The translations under genes were made by a program, and so were the position numbers. Below, piece by piece: positions 35,441 through 43,744 of a DNA stretch of 64,000 nucleotides. Origin of the DNA: HGM04593 sp964470845 (GTDB lineage Bacteria > Bacteroidota > Bacteroidia > Bacteroidales > Bacteroidaceae); NCBI GenBank assembly GCA_964470845.1, contig CAYYEL010000001.1, positions 1 through 64,000 of the forward strand. Reading direction: 5' to 3'. The number at the start of each line of letters is the position of its first letter. Within the stretch, counting starts at the first letter, position 1. The notes below the pieces were generated by a model. The model was not told where the DNA came from. It did not search any database and saw nothing but the letters and a program-made list of their open reading frames with translations.

Positions 35441-35448
35441 CAAAGGTA
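35441..35448 (-). promoter_or_regulatory. Possible promoter of the MG2/Sel1 gene, -7 box
   Basis: Minus strand TACCTTTG matches TAnnTTTG and lies 44 nt before the start codon. No TTG-type -33 box is found at the expected distance, so support is moderate. Confidence 0.4.
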
Positions 35449-35503
35449 GTTAATAGGGATTGTAAAAAAAAATTGTTAAGTACTTTTTTGGAAATTCTAT
35501 ATA

Positions 35504-35542
35504 AAAAGTTACGTCCGTCTCTAAAATGTTAAGAGGCGGACG
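35504..35542 (-). terminator. Terminator of the RND efflux operon
   Basis: CGTCCGTCTCT (35512-35522) pairs with AGAGGCGGACG (35532-35542), an 11-bp stem with one wobble. In the minus direction it is followed by AACTTTTTAT. It sits 24 nt beyond the stop of the RND pump gene. Confidence 0.72.
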
Positions 35543-35565
35543 CTGTGTCTCGTTTTCCGGAGTAA

Positions 35566-38500
35566 CTACTGTTTTTTCTCTTTTCCTACGGGTGAGATGC
35601 GCTCTTGCAGTGTCTGCATCCACTCGTACCAATTTGGGATATAAAGTGTGGCAATCACAGTGTTTACCAACATTCCGAATACAACCGCTGCGCCCAGCGA
35701 GAGACGTGCCGAGGCGCCCGCACCGCTTGCAAAGAGCAGCGGCATTACTCCCAGCACAAAGGCAAAAGAGGTCATAAGTATGGGGCGCAGACGCACGTGC
35801 CCTGCCTCGGCTGCACTGTGGCGTATGTCGTTGCCTGCCGCGCGGAAGTCGCGTGCAAATTCAACTATCAATATTCCATTCTTGGCACTCAGGGCAATGA
35901 GCAGTATTATTCCAATTTGTGTGTATATACTCACCGGAATATCCATTATGGCGCATCCCACAATTGCTCCCAAAAGGGCTATAGGAACACCTGTAACGGC
36001 TGCAATGGGGCTTGTCCAACTCTCATATTGCGCCGAAAGCACTAAATAGGCCACCAGCAGGGCGAGTGCGAGGATTATGCTTGTTGTTGCGCCTGCACTT
36101 TGCTCTTGATAGGCTACTCCTGTCCATTCGTAACCAAATTCATTGCCTAAACTTTTGTCGAAGGCCTCGGAAATGCTCTGCATAAGCTGTCCTGTACTGT
36201 AACCGCTTGCGGTGTTACAGGTAATTGCTGCGCTGTTATACATATTGTATCGTCCTTGTTGGTCGATGCCTAAAATCTCCTCTATCTCAATGAAACTGCT
36301 GAAGGGTACCATTTTACCATCGTTGTTTGCAAGGCTCAAGGCAAGCACGTCCTCAATCATCTTCTGACTGCGTTCGCCTGCTGACATTTTTACCTGCCAG
36401 ATGCGTCCAAGCATGGTAAAGTCATTTACATATACCGAGCCCATATAGTAGCTAAGGGTCGATAATACAGCTCCAATGTCGAGCCCCATACTGATGGCCT
36501 TGTCGCGGTTGATGTTTAATCGGTACTGTGGTACGTTGGCCTCGTATGAACTTGTCATTGAGGCTATTGCAGGGTAGTTACGGCTCTCCTCGATAATGGC
36601 CTCTATCGCTTTCTGAAGCTCGGTTGTTCCAAGTGCCTTTTGGTCTTCAATCTGCATTTGAAGACCGCCTACATTGCCTATTCCCGGAATTGCGGGTGGA
36701 ACAATGGCGAAACATTGTGCCTCCTCTATTTGTACGTAGGCCTGACGATTGAATCGTTCGACAATGTCGGCGGCTTTTTGCCCCTTGCCTTTGCGCTCGC
36801 TCCAGTCGCGCAGCACCACAAAGATGGCTGCGGCATTACTCTGTTCGCCGTTGTTAAGAATACTGAATCCGCTGATGGCTATATTGGTTTTTACTTCCGG
36901 GTAACTGTCAAGAATTTTTTCTATTTTTGCGGTAGCTTCCTCGGTGCGGCTCAGTGAGGCGGCAGCAGGCAGTTGGACGGCGATTATTATATATCCGTCG
37001 TCCTCGTCGGGGATAAACGTCGAGGGCCATTTAATGAACATTACGAGGGCTGCGGCAGCCATAATCGCAAAGCTTGTCGCTGCAACGATGGGACGACGCA
37101 ATAACCACCCGACACTCTTGTCATAGGCACGTTGAATGGCATTGTAAAGAGTGTCGAATCTGCGCAGAATAATTCCGTTCCTTTTGTAGGCGTTTGTGGG
37201 ACGCAAAAGAATAGCGCATAGTGCGGGGGTCAGTGTCAATGAGTTGAATCCGCTTAAAAGAGTGGATGCAGCAATTGTGAGGGCAAATTGTTTATATAAC
37301 TGCCCCGAGATTCCTCCAATCATTGTGGTGGGCAGAAAAACAGCCATCATCACAAGCACTACACCAATGATTGGCCCCGAAATTTCGCTCATTGCCTTGT
37401 CGGTTGCTTCGCGCGGAGCAAGCCTCTCGGTGTCAATTATTCGTGTTACGTTCTCCACTACAATAATAGCATCGTCCACTACAATAGCAACGGCAAGAAT
37501 AAGCCCAAAGAGGGTAAGGGTGTTTATCGAGAAGCCTAAAAGCTCCATCACTGCCAGCGTGCCGATGAGCGACACAGGGATTGTGAGGCAGGGAATGAGT
37601 GTGGCACGCCAATTTTGCAGAAACAGGAAAATCACTAAAATTACAAGTACTGTGGTTTCTAAAAGCGTGTAAAGAACCTCTTCTATTGAGCTGCGTACAA
37701 CGTCGGTGGTGTCAAGGGCTATTTGATAATTGACATCGGGTGGAAAATTCTTGGATAGCTCCTCCATACGTTCGCGCACGGCTTTTGAGACAGCGAGCGA
37801 GCTGCTGCCCGGCAGTTGGTAAACGGCAAGGGCGGCAGTGGGCCTGCCTTTTAAACGCGACGAGGAATTGTACGTCTCGCTGCCAATCTCTATGCGGGCA
37901 ACGTCGCCCAAACGCAGCATCTCGACACCGTCGTTGCGTATTACAATATTGGCAAATTCCTCGCTGCTGCGCAGTCGGCCTTGCACGTTCAATGTATATT
38001 GGAAGGCGTTGTCGGCATCCTTGTCAAACGTTTGTCCCACGTACCCTGCCGACACGGCAATATTCTGTCGGCTGATTGCTTGATACACTTCGGAGGGCGA
38101 TACATTGCGTATGCGCATCGCCTCGGGGTCGAGCCACACGCGCATCGAATATTTTCCGGCTCCCATAATGTTCACTGCTCCCACTCCCGGGGTACGCGTG
38201 AGCCTATCGACAAGCTGCAATTGAGCATAGTTCGATAGGTAAAGCTGGTTGTATAGCGAGTCGCCTGTAAGGGTTATGAACAGTACGATGTTCGACGACT
38301 GTTTCTGTACTGTAACTCCCTGCTGTGTAACCTCGCTCGGCAGGGAGTTTAGTGCAATGTTTACACGATTCTGAACAAGCACTGTGGCCATATCAATATC
38401 CGTGCCCACCTCAAATGTTACGGTCAGATTATATGTTCCGGCCGACGACGAGGTAGAGCTCATATATATCATATTATCCACTCCGTTAATCTGTTGCTCG

Positions 38501-38700
38501 ATTGGAATACCCACGGTCTGAGCTATTGTCTCGGCATTTGCACCGGGATAAACAGCGGTTACTTGCACGGTGGGAGGGGTTATTGACGGGTATTGGTCGA
38601 TGGGTAGCACGAATAGTGCCACGGCACCGGCAACAAGCAACAGCAGCGAGAGTACTGTTGCAAATATTGGGCGATAGATAAAGAATTTTGCAAAGTCCAT
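35566..38700 (-). CDS. RND multidrug efflux pump, inner-membrane subunit (AcrB/MexB type)
   Basis: A 1044-residue HAE1-family transporter of the tripartite efflux complex, driven by the proton gradient. The N-terminus MDFAKFFIYRPIFATVLSLLLLVAGAVA (TM1) and the FPIxxYPxIxPP equivalent LPIDQYPSITPPTVQV are characteristic. The TM4 proton-relay acidic pair is in LAVAIVVDDAIIVVENVTR. The docking and porter domains and 12 membrane segments in two halves are present at normal length. It is the last gene of an OMF-MFP-RND operon with gaps of 33 and 34 nt. No local regulator gene is present. Substrates (drugs, bile salts, other amphiphiles) cannot be told from sequence. Confidence 0.96.
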   Translation of the reverse strand: MDFAKFFIYRPIFATVLSLLLLVAGAVALFVLPIDQYPSITPPTVQVTAVYPGANAETIAQTVGIPIEQQINGVDNMIYMSSTSSSAGTYNLTVTFEVGTDIDMATVLVQNRVNIALNSLPSEVTQQGVTVQKQSSNIVLFITLTGDSLYNQLYLSNYAQLQLVDRLTRTPGVGAVNIMGAGKYSMRVWLDPEAMRIRNVSPSEVYQAISRQNIAVSAGYVGQTFDKDADNAFQYTLNVQGRLRSSEEFANIVIRNDGVEMLRLGDVARIEIGSETYNSSSRLKGRPTAALAVYQLPGSSSLAVSKAVRERMEELSKNFPPDVNYQIALDTTDVVRSSIEEVLYTLLETTVLVILVIFLFLQNWRATLIPCLTIPVSLIGTLAVMELLGFSINTLTLFGLILAVAIVVDDAIIVVENVTRIIDTERLAPREATDKAMSEISGPIIGVVLVMMAVFLPTTMIGGISGQLYKQFALTIAASTLLSGFNSLTLTPALCAILLRPTNAYKRNGIILRRFDTLYNAIQRAYDKSVGWLLRRPIVAATSFAIMAAAALVMFIKWPSTFIPDEDDGYIIIAVQLPAAASLSRTEEATAKIEKILDSYPEVKTNIAISGFSILNNGEQSNAAAIFVVLRDWSERKGKGQKAADIVERFNRQAYVQIEEAQCFAIVPPAIPGIGNVGGLQMQIEDQKALGTTELQKAIEAIIEESRNYPAIASMTSSYEANVPQYRLNINRDKAISMGLDIGAVLSTLSYYMGSVYVNDFTMLGRIWQVKMSAGERSQKMIEDVLALSLANNDGKMVPFSSFIEIEEILGIDQQGRYNMYNSAAITCNTASGYSTGQLMQSISEAFDKSLGNEFGYEWTGVAYQEQSAGATTSIILALALLVAYLVLSAQYESWTSPIAAVTGVPIALLGAIVGCAIMDIPVSIYTQIGIILLIALSAKNGILIVEFARDFRAAGNDIRHSAAEAGHVRLRPILMTSFAFVLGVMPLLFASGAGASARLSLGAAVVFGMLVNTVIATLYIPNWYEWMQTLQERISPVGKEKKQ

Positions 38701-38734
38701 AATGTCGAAAATTTATGCTTGGCGGGGCTGATTG

Positions 38735-39844
38735 TTAATTCTCGGGATTCTCTTCTACGGGGGTTATTCGCATTCCGCCTCGCACTTTTAAGAGTGCTTT
38801 GCTCACGTAACGCTCGTTGGGCGATAGGCCGTTACGCACAATGCGCATTGTGTCATCTACAATGTTGCCTGTCTCAATGTGTCGATACTCGACGGTGTTC
38901 GAGTCGCTTACTACATAAAGATAATTACCCAATTGGTCGGTGCCTATGGAGGCGTCGCGCACGAGTATTGCTGCGGGGAGTGTTTCGTAGGGTAGTATTA
39001 CGCTTATGTAGCTGCCGGGTTTTAGAAAATGGTCGTCGTTGGGAAGGGTGGCTCGCACGCGCAGCGTTCCTGTGCCGAGGTCAACATTTGGTGCGAGGTA
39101 GTCCATTCGGGCTTTGCGTGTAAAGTATTTGTCTTCGCCCAGTGAGAATGTTATTGTCTCCTCTTTGCCCACCTCGTCTATTCTTTGTTGTTGACGCAAC
39201 CATTGATTGTCGGTTACGTCGAAATAGGCATACATTGTGTCGTCCTTGTACAGTGTGCCTAATTGTACGGGTGAGGCTGCGCCCGCAATGTAGCTGCCTA
39301 TGGAGTAGTCGGATAGTGTCATAAGGCCATCGTGCGGTGCGCGTATGTGGCAATAGGCAAGGTTGGTCGAGGCGGTCGATAGGGCGGCTCGGGCGGTGCT
39401 TACTGCTGCTTTATTTGTGGCGACATTGGTCTGTGCCTGTATTACCTCGATGCGGCTCACAGCGTTGCTCTTCTCGGCTTGCAGCATTCTTTCGTAGTTG
39501 TTTATGGCATAGTCGAGGCTTGCTTCGGCTTTGCTCAGTGCGGCCTCGGCTTGTGTTACCTCATTTTGGTAGGTGGTCGGTTCAATCTCGAATAGAATGT
39601 CGCCTTTTTTGACGCGTACGCCCGGACGATATTTTTTATCGAGCAGTGTACCGTTGACGCGTGCAACAATGGCGACTGTGGCCTCGGCCGAGAGGTAGCC
39701 GGGATATTCGCGCGTGAGGGTAACGCTGCGCATCTGTGGGCGCTCTACTGCAACGGGGAGCGGCGGGGTGGGGCTGCTGTTGCTTTTGTGATTGCAGGCC
39801 GATAGAAGTGCGCCTGCTATTGCTGTCAGTAATATTCGCTTCAT
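38735..39844 (-). CDS. RND efflux periplasmic adaptor (membrane fusion protein)
   Basis: A 369-residue AcrA/MexA-type lipoprotein adaptor: signal and lipobox MKRILLTAIAGALLSAC, lipid cysteine at residue 17. The barrel and lipoyl halves appear as VARVNGTLLDKKYRPGVRVKKGDILFEIEP and later AYCHIRAPHDGLMTLSDYSIGSYI. Between them is a coiled-coil hairpin (AEAALSKAEASLDYAINNYERMLQAEK). The C-terminal beta-barrel and membrane-proximal domains follow (LKPGSYISVILPYE, YVVSDSNTVEYRHIETG). It bridges the RND pump (downstream gene) and the outer-membrane channel (upstream gene). Confidence 0.95.
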   Translation of the reverse strand: MKRILLTAIAGALLSACNHKSNSSPTPPLPVAVERPQMRSVTLTREYPGYLSAEATVAIVARVNGTLLDKKYRPGVRVKKGDILFEIEPTTYQNEVTQAEAALSKAEASLDYAINNYERMLQAEKSNAVSRIEVIQAQTNVATNKAAVSTARAALSTASTNLAYCHIRAPHDGLMTLSDYSIGSYIAGAASPVQLGTLYKDDTMYAYFDVTDNQWLRQQQRIDEVGKEETITFSLGEDKYFTRKARMDYLAPNVDLGTGTLRVRATLPNDDHFLKPGSYISVILPYETLPAAILVRDASIGTDQLGNYLYVVSDSNTVEYRHIETGNIVDDTMRIVRNGLSPNERYVSKALLKVRGGMRITPVEENPEN

Positions 39845-39877
39845 ATTGACAATGTTTTTTATTGGTTGATGCTTTTT

Positions 39878-41269
39878 TTACTGCCATCCGCCGCCAAGCG
39901 CTTCGTATAGCTGTATGAGGGATTTGAGGGAGGTTGCGCGGGCTTGCACAAGGTAATTGCGATAGTTTAATAGAGTGCGCTGTGCGTCGAGCACATTCTG
40001 GAATTGTGTAAGTCCTTGTTTGTAAAGTTCGAGCGAGAGGCCGAGTGTCTCTTGGCATTGGTTGACTGTCTCGCGCAGTGCAACTATCTGTTTTATGGAG
40101 CTGCGGTATAGGGACATTGCATTCTCGACCTCTTGCATTGCTGTCAGAAGTGTTGTATTGAATTGTGCGATGCTTTGGTCGAGTTGCGCTTGTGCCTCGC
40201 GTGTGGCGTTACTGTTCTTGCCACCGTCGAATATATTCCACGACATTGCGGGGGCTATTTGCCACGTCAAACTGCGCTCGCGAGGGAGTTTCTTAATTTC
40301 TGTCGATGAGAATCCTATGGAACCGTTCAGATAAAAGGTGGGCAGCCAATCGCGTTTGGATGCACCAAGGAGTTGTGCATAGGCGTCGGTGCGGCGTTCG
40401 GCTGCGCGAACGTCGGGACGGCGGCGCAGAAGCGCCGCCGGCAGCCCGACTGCTATCGGGTCTATCACGTGGGGCAGTGGCGCGGCATTGTGTGGCCATC
40501 GTTCAAATTCTTGTGGGAAGCGTCCCAAAAGCACGGCGAGTGAATTGCGGTACTGTTGTACTGCTCCCTCGGTCGAGGGGATTGAGGCCAGTGTGCTATA
40601 ATAGACCGAGCGTGCCTGTGCAAGGTCGAGTTTCGAGGCAAGGCCGCTGTTGTATCGTGCCTCTACAAGTTCCATAATCTCGCGTTGCGAGGCTGCACTC
40701 TGCTCAAGCACTGTTAGTTGCTCGATGCTTTGCAGGAGCGAGAAATATCCCGTTGCTACATTGGCATAGAGGGTGATGAGTACCCAGCGGTACTCCTCGC
40801 GACTAGCGTTGTAAAGCTCTTTTTGTGAACGTGAGCGTTTGTACAGCGTGCCGAATACATCTACCTGCCAGCTAACATTGGCAGCAGCGTCGAAATATCC
40901 ATCATAGACACTGCTGTTGCCGGTTGCTTTTATATTACCGCTTGTGCGGCTGCGTTGCCACCCTGCGTCGAGGTCGATGGATGGAAGCATAAGCGATTGT
41001 GCCTGACGCCATTGTGCTTTTGCAATACGGATGTTGTCTAATGCTTCGGCGAGCGAAAAATTGTGGCGCGAGGCTTCGGCGATGAGAGAATCTAATTGTG
41101 TATCGCCGAAAATATGCCACCAAGCATCGTCGGGTGGGGCTGTGGGTTCAAAATTTTCATCGACAGTCCACCGGGTGGGCATTGTCTCGACTAAATCGGA
41201 TTGCTGTGCCGCCGCCGGAATAAAAGTAAACAGCGTGGCCGATAGTAGTGTAAAGGTTCTCTTTCCCAT
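39878..41269 (-). CDS. RND efflux outer-membrane channel (OprM/NodT family)
   Basis: A 463-residue TolC-like outer-membrane factor and the first gene of the efflux operon. It has a signal peptide (residues 1-21, ending AAAQ) without a lipobox cysteine, unlike many OprM proteins. The family pattern is clear: WWHIFGDTQLDSLIAEASRHNFSLAEALDNIRIAKAQ, LDLAQARSVYYSTLASIPSTEG, RRRPDVRAAERRTDAY and VENAMSLYRSS, then LGLSLELYKQGLTQFQNVLDAQRTLL in the second repeat. Length is typical (about 460-480). Transcription runs leftward through the adaptor and pump genes. Confidence 0.94.
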   Translation of the reverse strand: MGKRTFTLLSATLFTFIPAAAQQSDLVETMPTRWTVDENFEPTAPPDDAWWHIFGDTQLDSLIAEASRHNFSLAEALDNIRIAKAQWRQAQSLMLPSIDLDAGWQRSRTSGNIKATGNSSVYDGYFDAAANVSWQVDVFGTLYKRSRSQKELYNASREEYRWVLITLYANVATGYFSLLQSIEQLTVLEQSAASQREIMELVEARYNSGLASKLDLAQARSVYYSTLASIPSTEGAVQQYRNSLAVLLGRFPQEFERWPHNAAPLPHVIDPIAVGLPAALLRRRPDVRAAERRTDAYAQLLGASKRDWLPTFYLNGSIGFSSTEIKKLPRERSLTWQIAPAMSWNIFDGGKNSNATREAQAQLDQSIAQFNTTLLTAMQEVENAMSLYRSSIKQIVALRETVNQCQETLGLSLELYKQGLTQFQNVLDAQRTLLNYRNYLVQARATSLKSLIQLYEALGGGWQ

Positions 41270-41360
41270 TATTTTAGATTATAATGGAATATTAACAAGC
41301 GAGCCGGTGAATATGTTCTTTTATTTTCCTTTAATGACGATAATTGTTCGTTCGAGTAGC

Positions 41361-41390
41361 CTTGTAAACGAGTTTTTTTATGTATGTTTG
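41361..41390 (+). promoter_or_regulatory. Promoter of the 41411 gene
   Basis: CTTG (41361-41364), 18 nt, TATGTTTG (41383-41390). The -7 box matches TAnnTTTG. It overlaps the upstream candidate ATG at 41384, so translation must begin further downstream, at 41411. Confidence 0.5.
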
Positions 41391-41410
41391 CAGACAAAGA
41401 GAAAATATAT

Positions 41411-41785
41411 ATGGGACGTAAAAAATTCTCGCAGCGCGAGATTGATATTATACGCAAGCTGCTTGGCTGTAAGATGAGTGGTAACCGTGGACAGCAGAAG
41501 ATGGTGCGACACACTCTGCGCACGGTGTTCGAGTTTAATATATCCGACTTTAATGTTCCCGGAAAGGCTTTTGCGCCGGCCGATCTTGACGAGTGTGTGC
41601 GTCGCGGACGCATTCAAATTCTTGACGAGCAGACTATAGAGACGATGAAGCTGCGTTACGCTCAGAAAAAACAGCACGATGAGGCTATGCGACAGGCCGA
41701 GGCTGTTGCCAATGGCGAGGCGCTCGATTGGCAACAGGTACTTAAGGAGTGGAACGAGTATTATAGTGAACACCCCGAGGAGTAG
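41411..41785 (+). CDS. Conserved small basic protein of unknown function
   Basis: A 124-residue cytoplasmic protein starting MGRKKFSQREIDIIRKLLGCKMSGNR. The N-terminal helix pair with basic residues (SQREIDIIRKLL, then QQKMVRHTLR) looks like a DNA- or nucleotide-binding helix set. A middle segment (FEFNISDFNVPGKAFAPADLDECVRRGRIQIL) and an acidic tail (KEWNEYYSEHPEE) follow. It resembles unannotated proteins found across Bacteroidales; I do not recognise a named family. The start at 41411 is preferred over ATG 41384 because a -7 promoter box covers the latter. It is convergent with topB, divergent from the efflux operon, and monocistronic. Confidence 0.7.
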   Translation: MGRKKFSQREIDIIRKLLGCKMSGNRGQQKMVRHTLRTVFEFNISDFNVPGKAFAPADLDECVRRGRIQILDEQTIETMKLRYAQKKQHDEAMRQAEAVANGEALDWQQVLKEWNEYYSEHPEE

Positions 41786-41881
41786 GTGCTTTTTCGCCGA
41801 TTATTGTCGCTCGTTGCTTGGCGGTATTATGAACCGATTGTGCGTGGCGACTCTCAGTATAGTGCAAAGAATGTGTAAATG

Positions 41882-41907
41882 AGGGGCGCACACTTGTGTG
41901 CGCCCCT
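41882..41907. terminator. Hairpin between the 41411 gene and topB
   Basis: A perfect 12-bp GC-rich stem, AGGGGCGCACAC (41882-41893) / GTGTGCGCCCCT (41896-41907), with a TT tip, located between convergent genes. T-runs are weak on both sides, but the stem is very stable. Confidence 0.68.
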
Positions 41908-41942
41908 GCTGTTTGTAGGGAGAATCAGTTACTCTTCTTGTT

Positions 41943-43733
41943 TTATACACCGCCGCTCATACTGCTGTTGTCGCTTAATACGTCGTTTACAACCTCTTTG
42001 AGCATTGTTTTCAGCTCGTCGATAAAGGTTTTTGCCTCGTATTGTCGCTTTTCAATGTCGCGCAGTTTTTTCTCCCATTGTCCCGTAAGCTCGGCGCTCT
42101 TTAGAAGCTCGTTGCGTATGATGGATATAAGCTCGATGCCTGTGGGGGTTGCGATGATGCTTTTGCGCTCGCGGCGTATGTAGTTGCGGCTGCACAGTTT
42201 GTTGATTATTTCGGCGCGTGTCGAGGGACGGCCGATGCCATTCTCTTTCATCGCCTCGCGCAGCTCTTCGTCCTCAACATTCTTTCCGGCGGCCTCCATT
42301 GCCCGCACAAGTGTCTCGTCGGTGTAGTTTTTGGGCGGCTGTGTCCACTTTTCTTGTAGTCCGGGCGTGTGTGGGCCGCTCTCGCCTTTTGTAAACTGTG
42401 GCAGTATTTTCTCTTTGTCGTTGCCGCCCTCTTTGTCGTCGGTTGTTTCTTGGGTAAATACAACTTTCCATCCGGGATCGGTTATTACCTTTCCTGTGGC
42501 CTTAAATTCTACTTCGGCACTCTCGCCCAATGCTGTTGTGGAGCGGAATTTGCACTCGGGGTAGAAGATTGCTATAAAGTGTCGTGCTACAAGGTCATAT
42601 ACTTTTTTCTCGACGTCGGTAAGTCCCTGCGGATATACTCCGGTGGGGATTATTGCGTGGTGGTCGGTTACTTTTTTGTTGTCGAACACTTTTTTCGATT
42701 TAAGCAGCGGCTTTCCGATTAAGGGGGTGGTGAGCGGCTGATAGTCGCGTAGTCCTTTGAGTATGCCTTCGCATTTGGGGTAAATGTCGTCGCTCAGGTA
42801 GGTTGTATCGACGCGCGGATAGGTGGTGAATTTCTTCTCGTAGAGCGATTGTATGGTTTGCAGCGTCTGGTCGAGTGTGAGGCCGAATTTCTTGTTGCAG
42901 TCGGCCTGTAACGAGGTGAGGTCGTAGAGGCGCGGCGGATTTTCTACTCCGTTTTTTGCAGTTACGCTTTTTATTGTGAATGGCTCGCCTGCGATTTTTT
43001 GCAGTGCTTCCTGTGCCTCGGCCTCGCTGTCGAAGCGACCGCTTGTGGCGGCAAAGGTTGTCTCGCGGTAGAGGGTCTTGAGCTCCCAATATTGTGTGGG
43101 AACAAAATTGGCAATCTCGTGGTAGCGCTTTACGATGAGTGCAAGGGTGGGGGTCTGTACACGGCCTATTGAGAGTACCTGACGGTCGCGCCCATATTTT
43201 AGGGTGTATAGTCGTGTGGCGTTCATTCCTAAAAGCCAGTCGCCGATGGCGCGGCTGAGGCCTGCCTCGTAGAGTGGTTGATAGTCGCTCTGGTCTTTGA
43301 GGTTTTTGAACCCCTCGCGTATGCTCTCCTCGGTGAGTGAGGATGTCCACAGACGTTTCACGGGGCATCGGACGCCGGCTTTCTGCATCACCCAACGCTG
43401 AATGAGCTCGCCCTCTTGGCCGGCATCGCCGCAGTTTACAATATATTCGGCATTTTGCATCAGCTGTTCGATTACTGCAAACTGTTTTTCTATACCTCTG
43501 TCGGCTATAAGTTTTATGCCGAAGCGTGGGGGAATCATAGGCAGGCTGCCCAAGCTCCAGCGTTTCCACATCGGGGTGTAGTCGTGTGGCTCTTTCAGTG
43601 TGCACAGGTGGCCGTAAGTCCACGTTACCTGATAGCCGTTACCCTCGATGTAACCCTCTCTACGCGAACGTGCGCCAAGGACATCTGCAATGTCCTTGGC
43701 GACGCTCGGTTTCTCTGCTATGCAAACAATCAT
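41943..43733 (-). CDS. topB: DNA topoisomerase III
   Basis: A 596-residue type IA topoisomerase that decatenates and resolves single-stranded junctions. The Toprim part begins MIVCIAEKPSVAKDIADVLG and includes NCGDAGQEGELI (the DxDxE motif appears as GDAGQEGE, as in TopB). SIGRVQTPTLALIVKRYHEI is the conserved domain-IV motif. The catalytic tyrosine is in FTTYPRVDTTYLS. It lacks a C-terminal zinc ribbon and is shorter than E. coli TopB (653). It looks like the chromosomal copy, with no conjugative-element genes nearby. It lies 11 nt after mutB on the same strand and may share its transcript. Confidence 0.95.
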   Translation of the reverse strand: MIVCIAEKPSVAKDIADVLGARSRREGYIEGNGYQVTWTYGHLCTLKEPHDYTPMWKRWSLGSLPMIPPRFGIKLIADRGIEKQFAVIEQLMQNAEYIVNCGDAGQEGELIQRWVMQKAGVRCPVKRLWTSSLTEESIREGFKNLKDQSDYQPLYEAGLSRAIGDWLLGMNATRLYTLKYGRDRQVLSIGRVQTPTLALIVKRYHEIANFVPTQYWELKTLYRETTFAATSGRFDSEAEAQEALQKIAGEPFTIKSVTAKNGVENPPRLYDLTSLQADCNKKFGLTLDQTLQTIQSLYEKKFTTYPRVDTTYLSDDIYPKCEGILKGLRDYQPLTTPLIGKPLLKSKKVFDNKKVTDHHAIIPTGVYPQGLTDVEKKVYDLVARHFIAIFYPECKFRSTTALGESAEVEFKATGKVITDPGWKVVFTQETTDDKEGGNDKEKILPQFTKGESGPHTPGLQEKWTQPPKNYTDETLVRAMEAAGKNVEDEELREAMKENGIGRPSTRAEIINKLCSRNYIRRERKSIIATPTGIELISIIRNELLKSAELTGQWEKKLRDIEKRQYEAKTFIDELKTMLKEVVNDVLSDNSSMSGGV

Positions 43734-43744
43734 TCTATTCTTTG

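Noticed and set aside
42700..43623. 307-codon open frame on the minus strand in another phase
   Set aside because: Out-of-frame reading of topB; Arg/His/Thr-rich low-quality translation.
41943..43733. topB as a marker of an integrative conjugative element
   Set aside because: No tra, mob or integrase genes nearby; neighbours are core metabolic genes.
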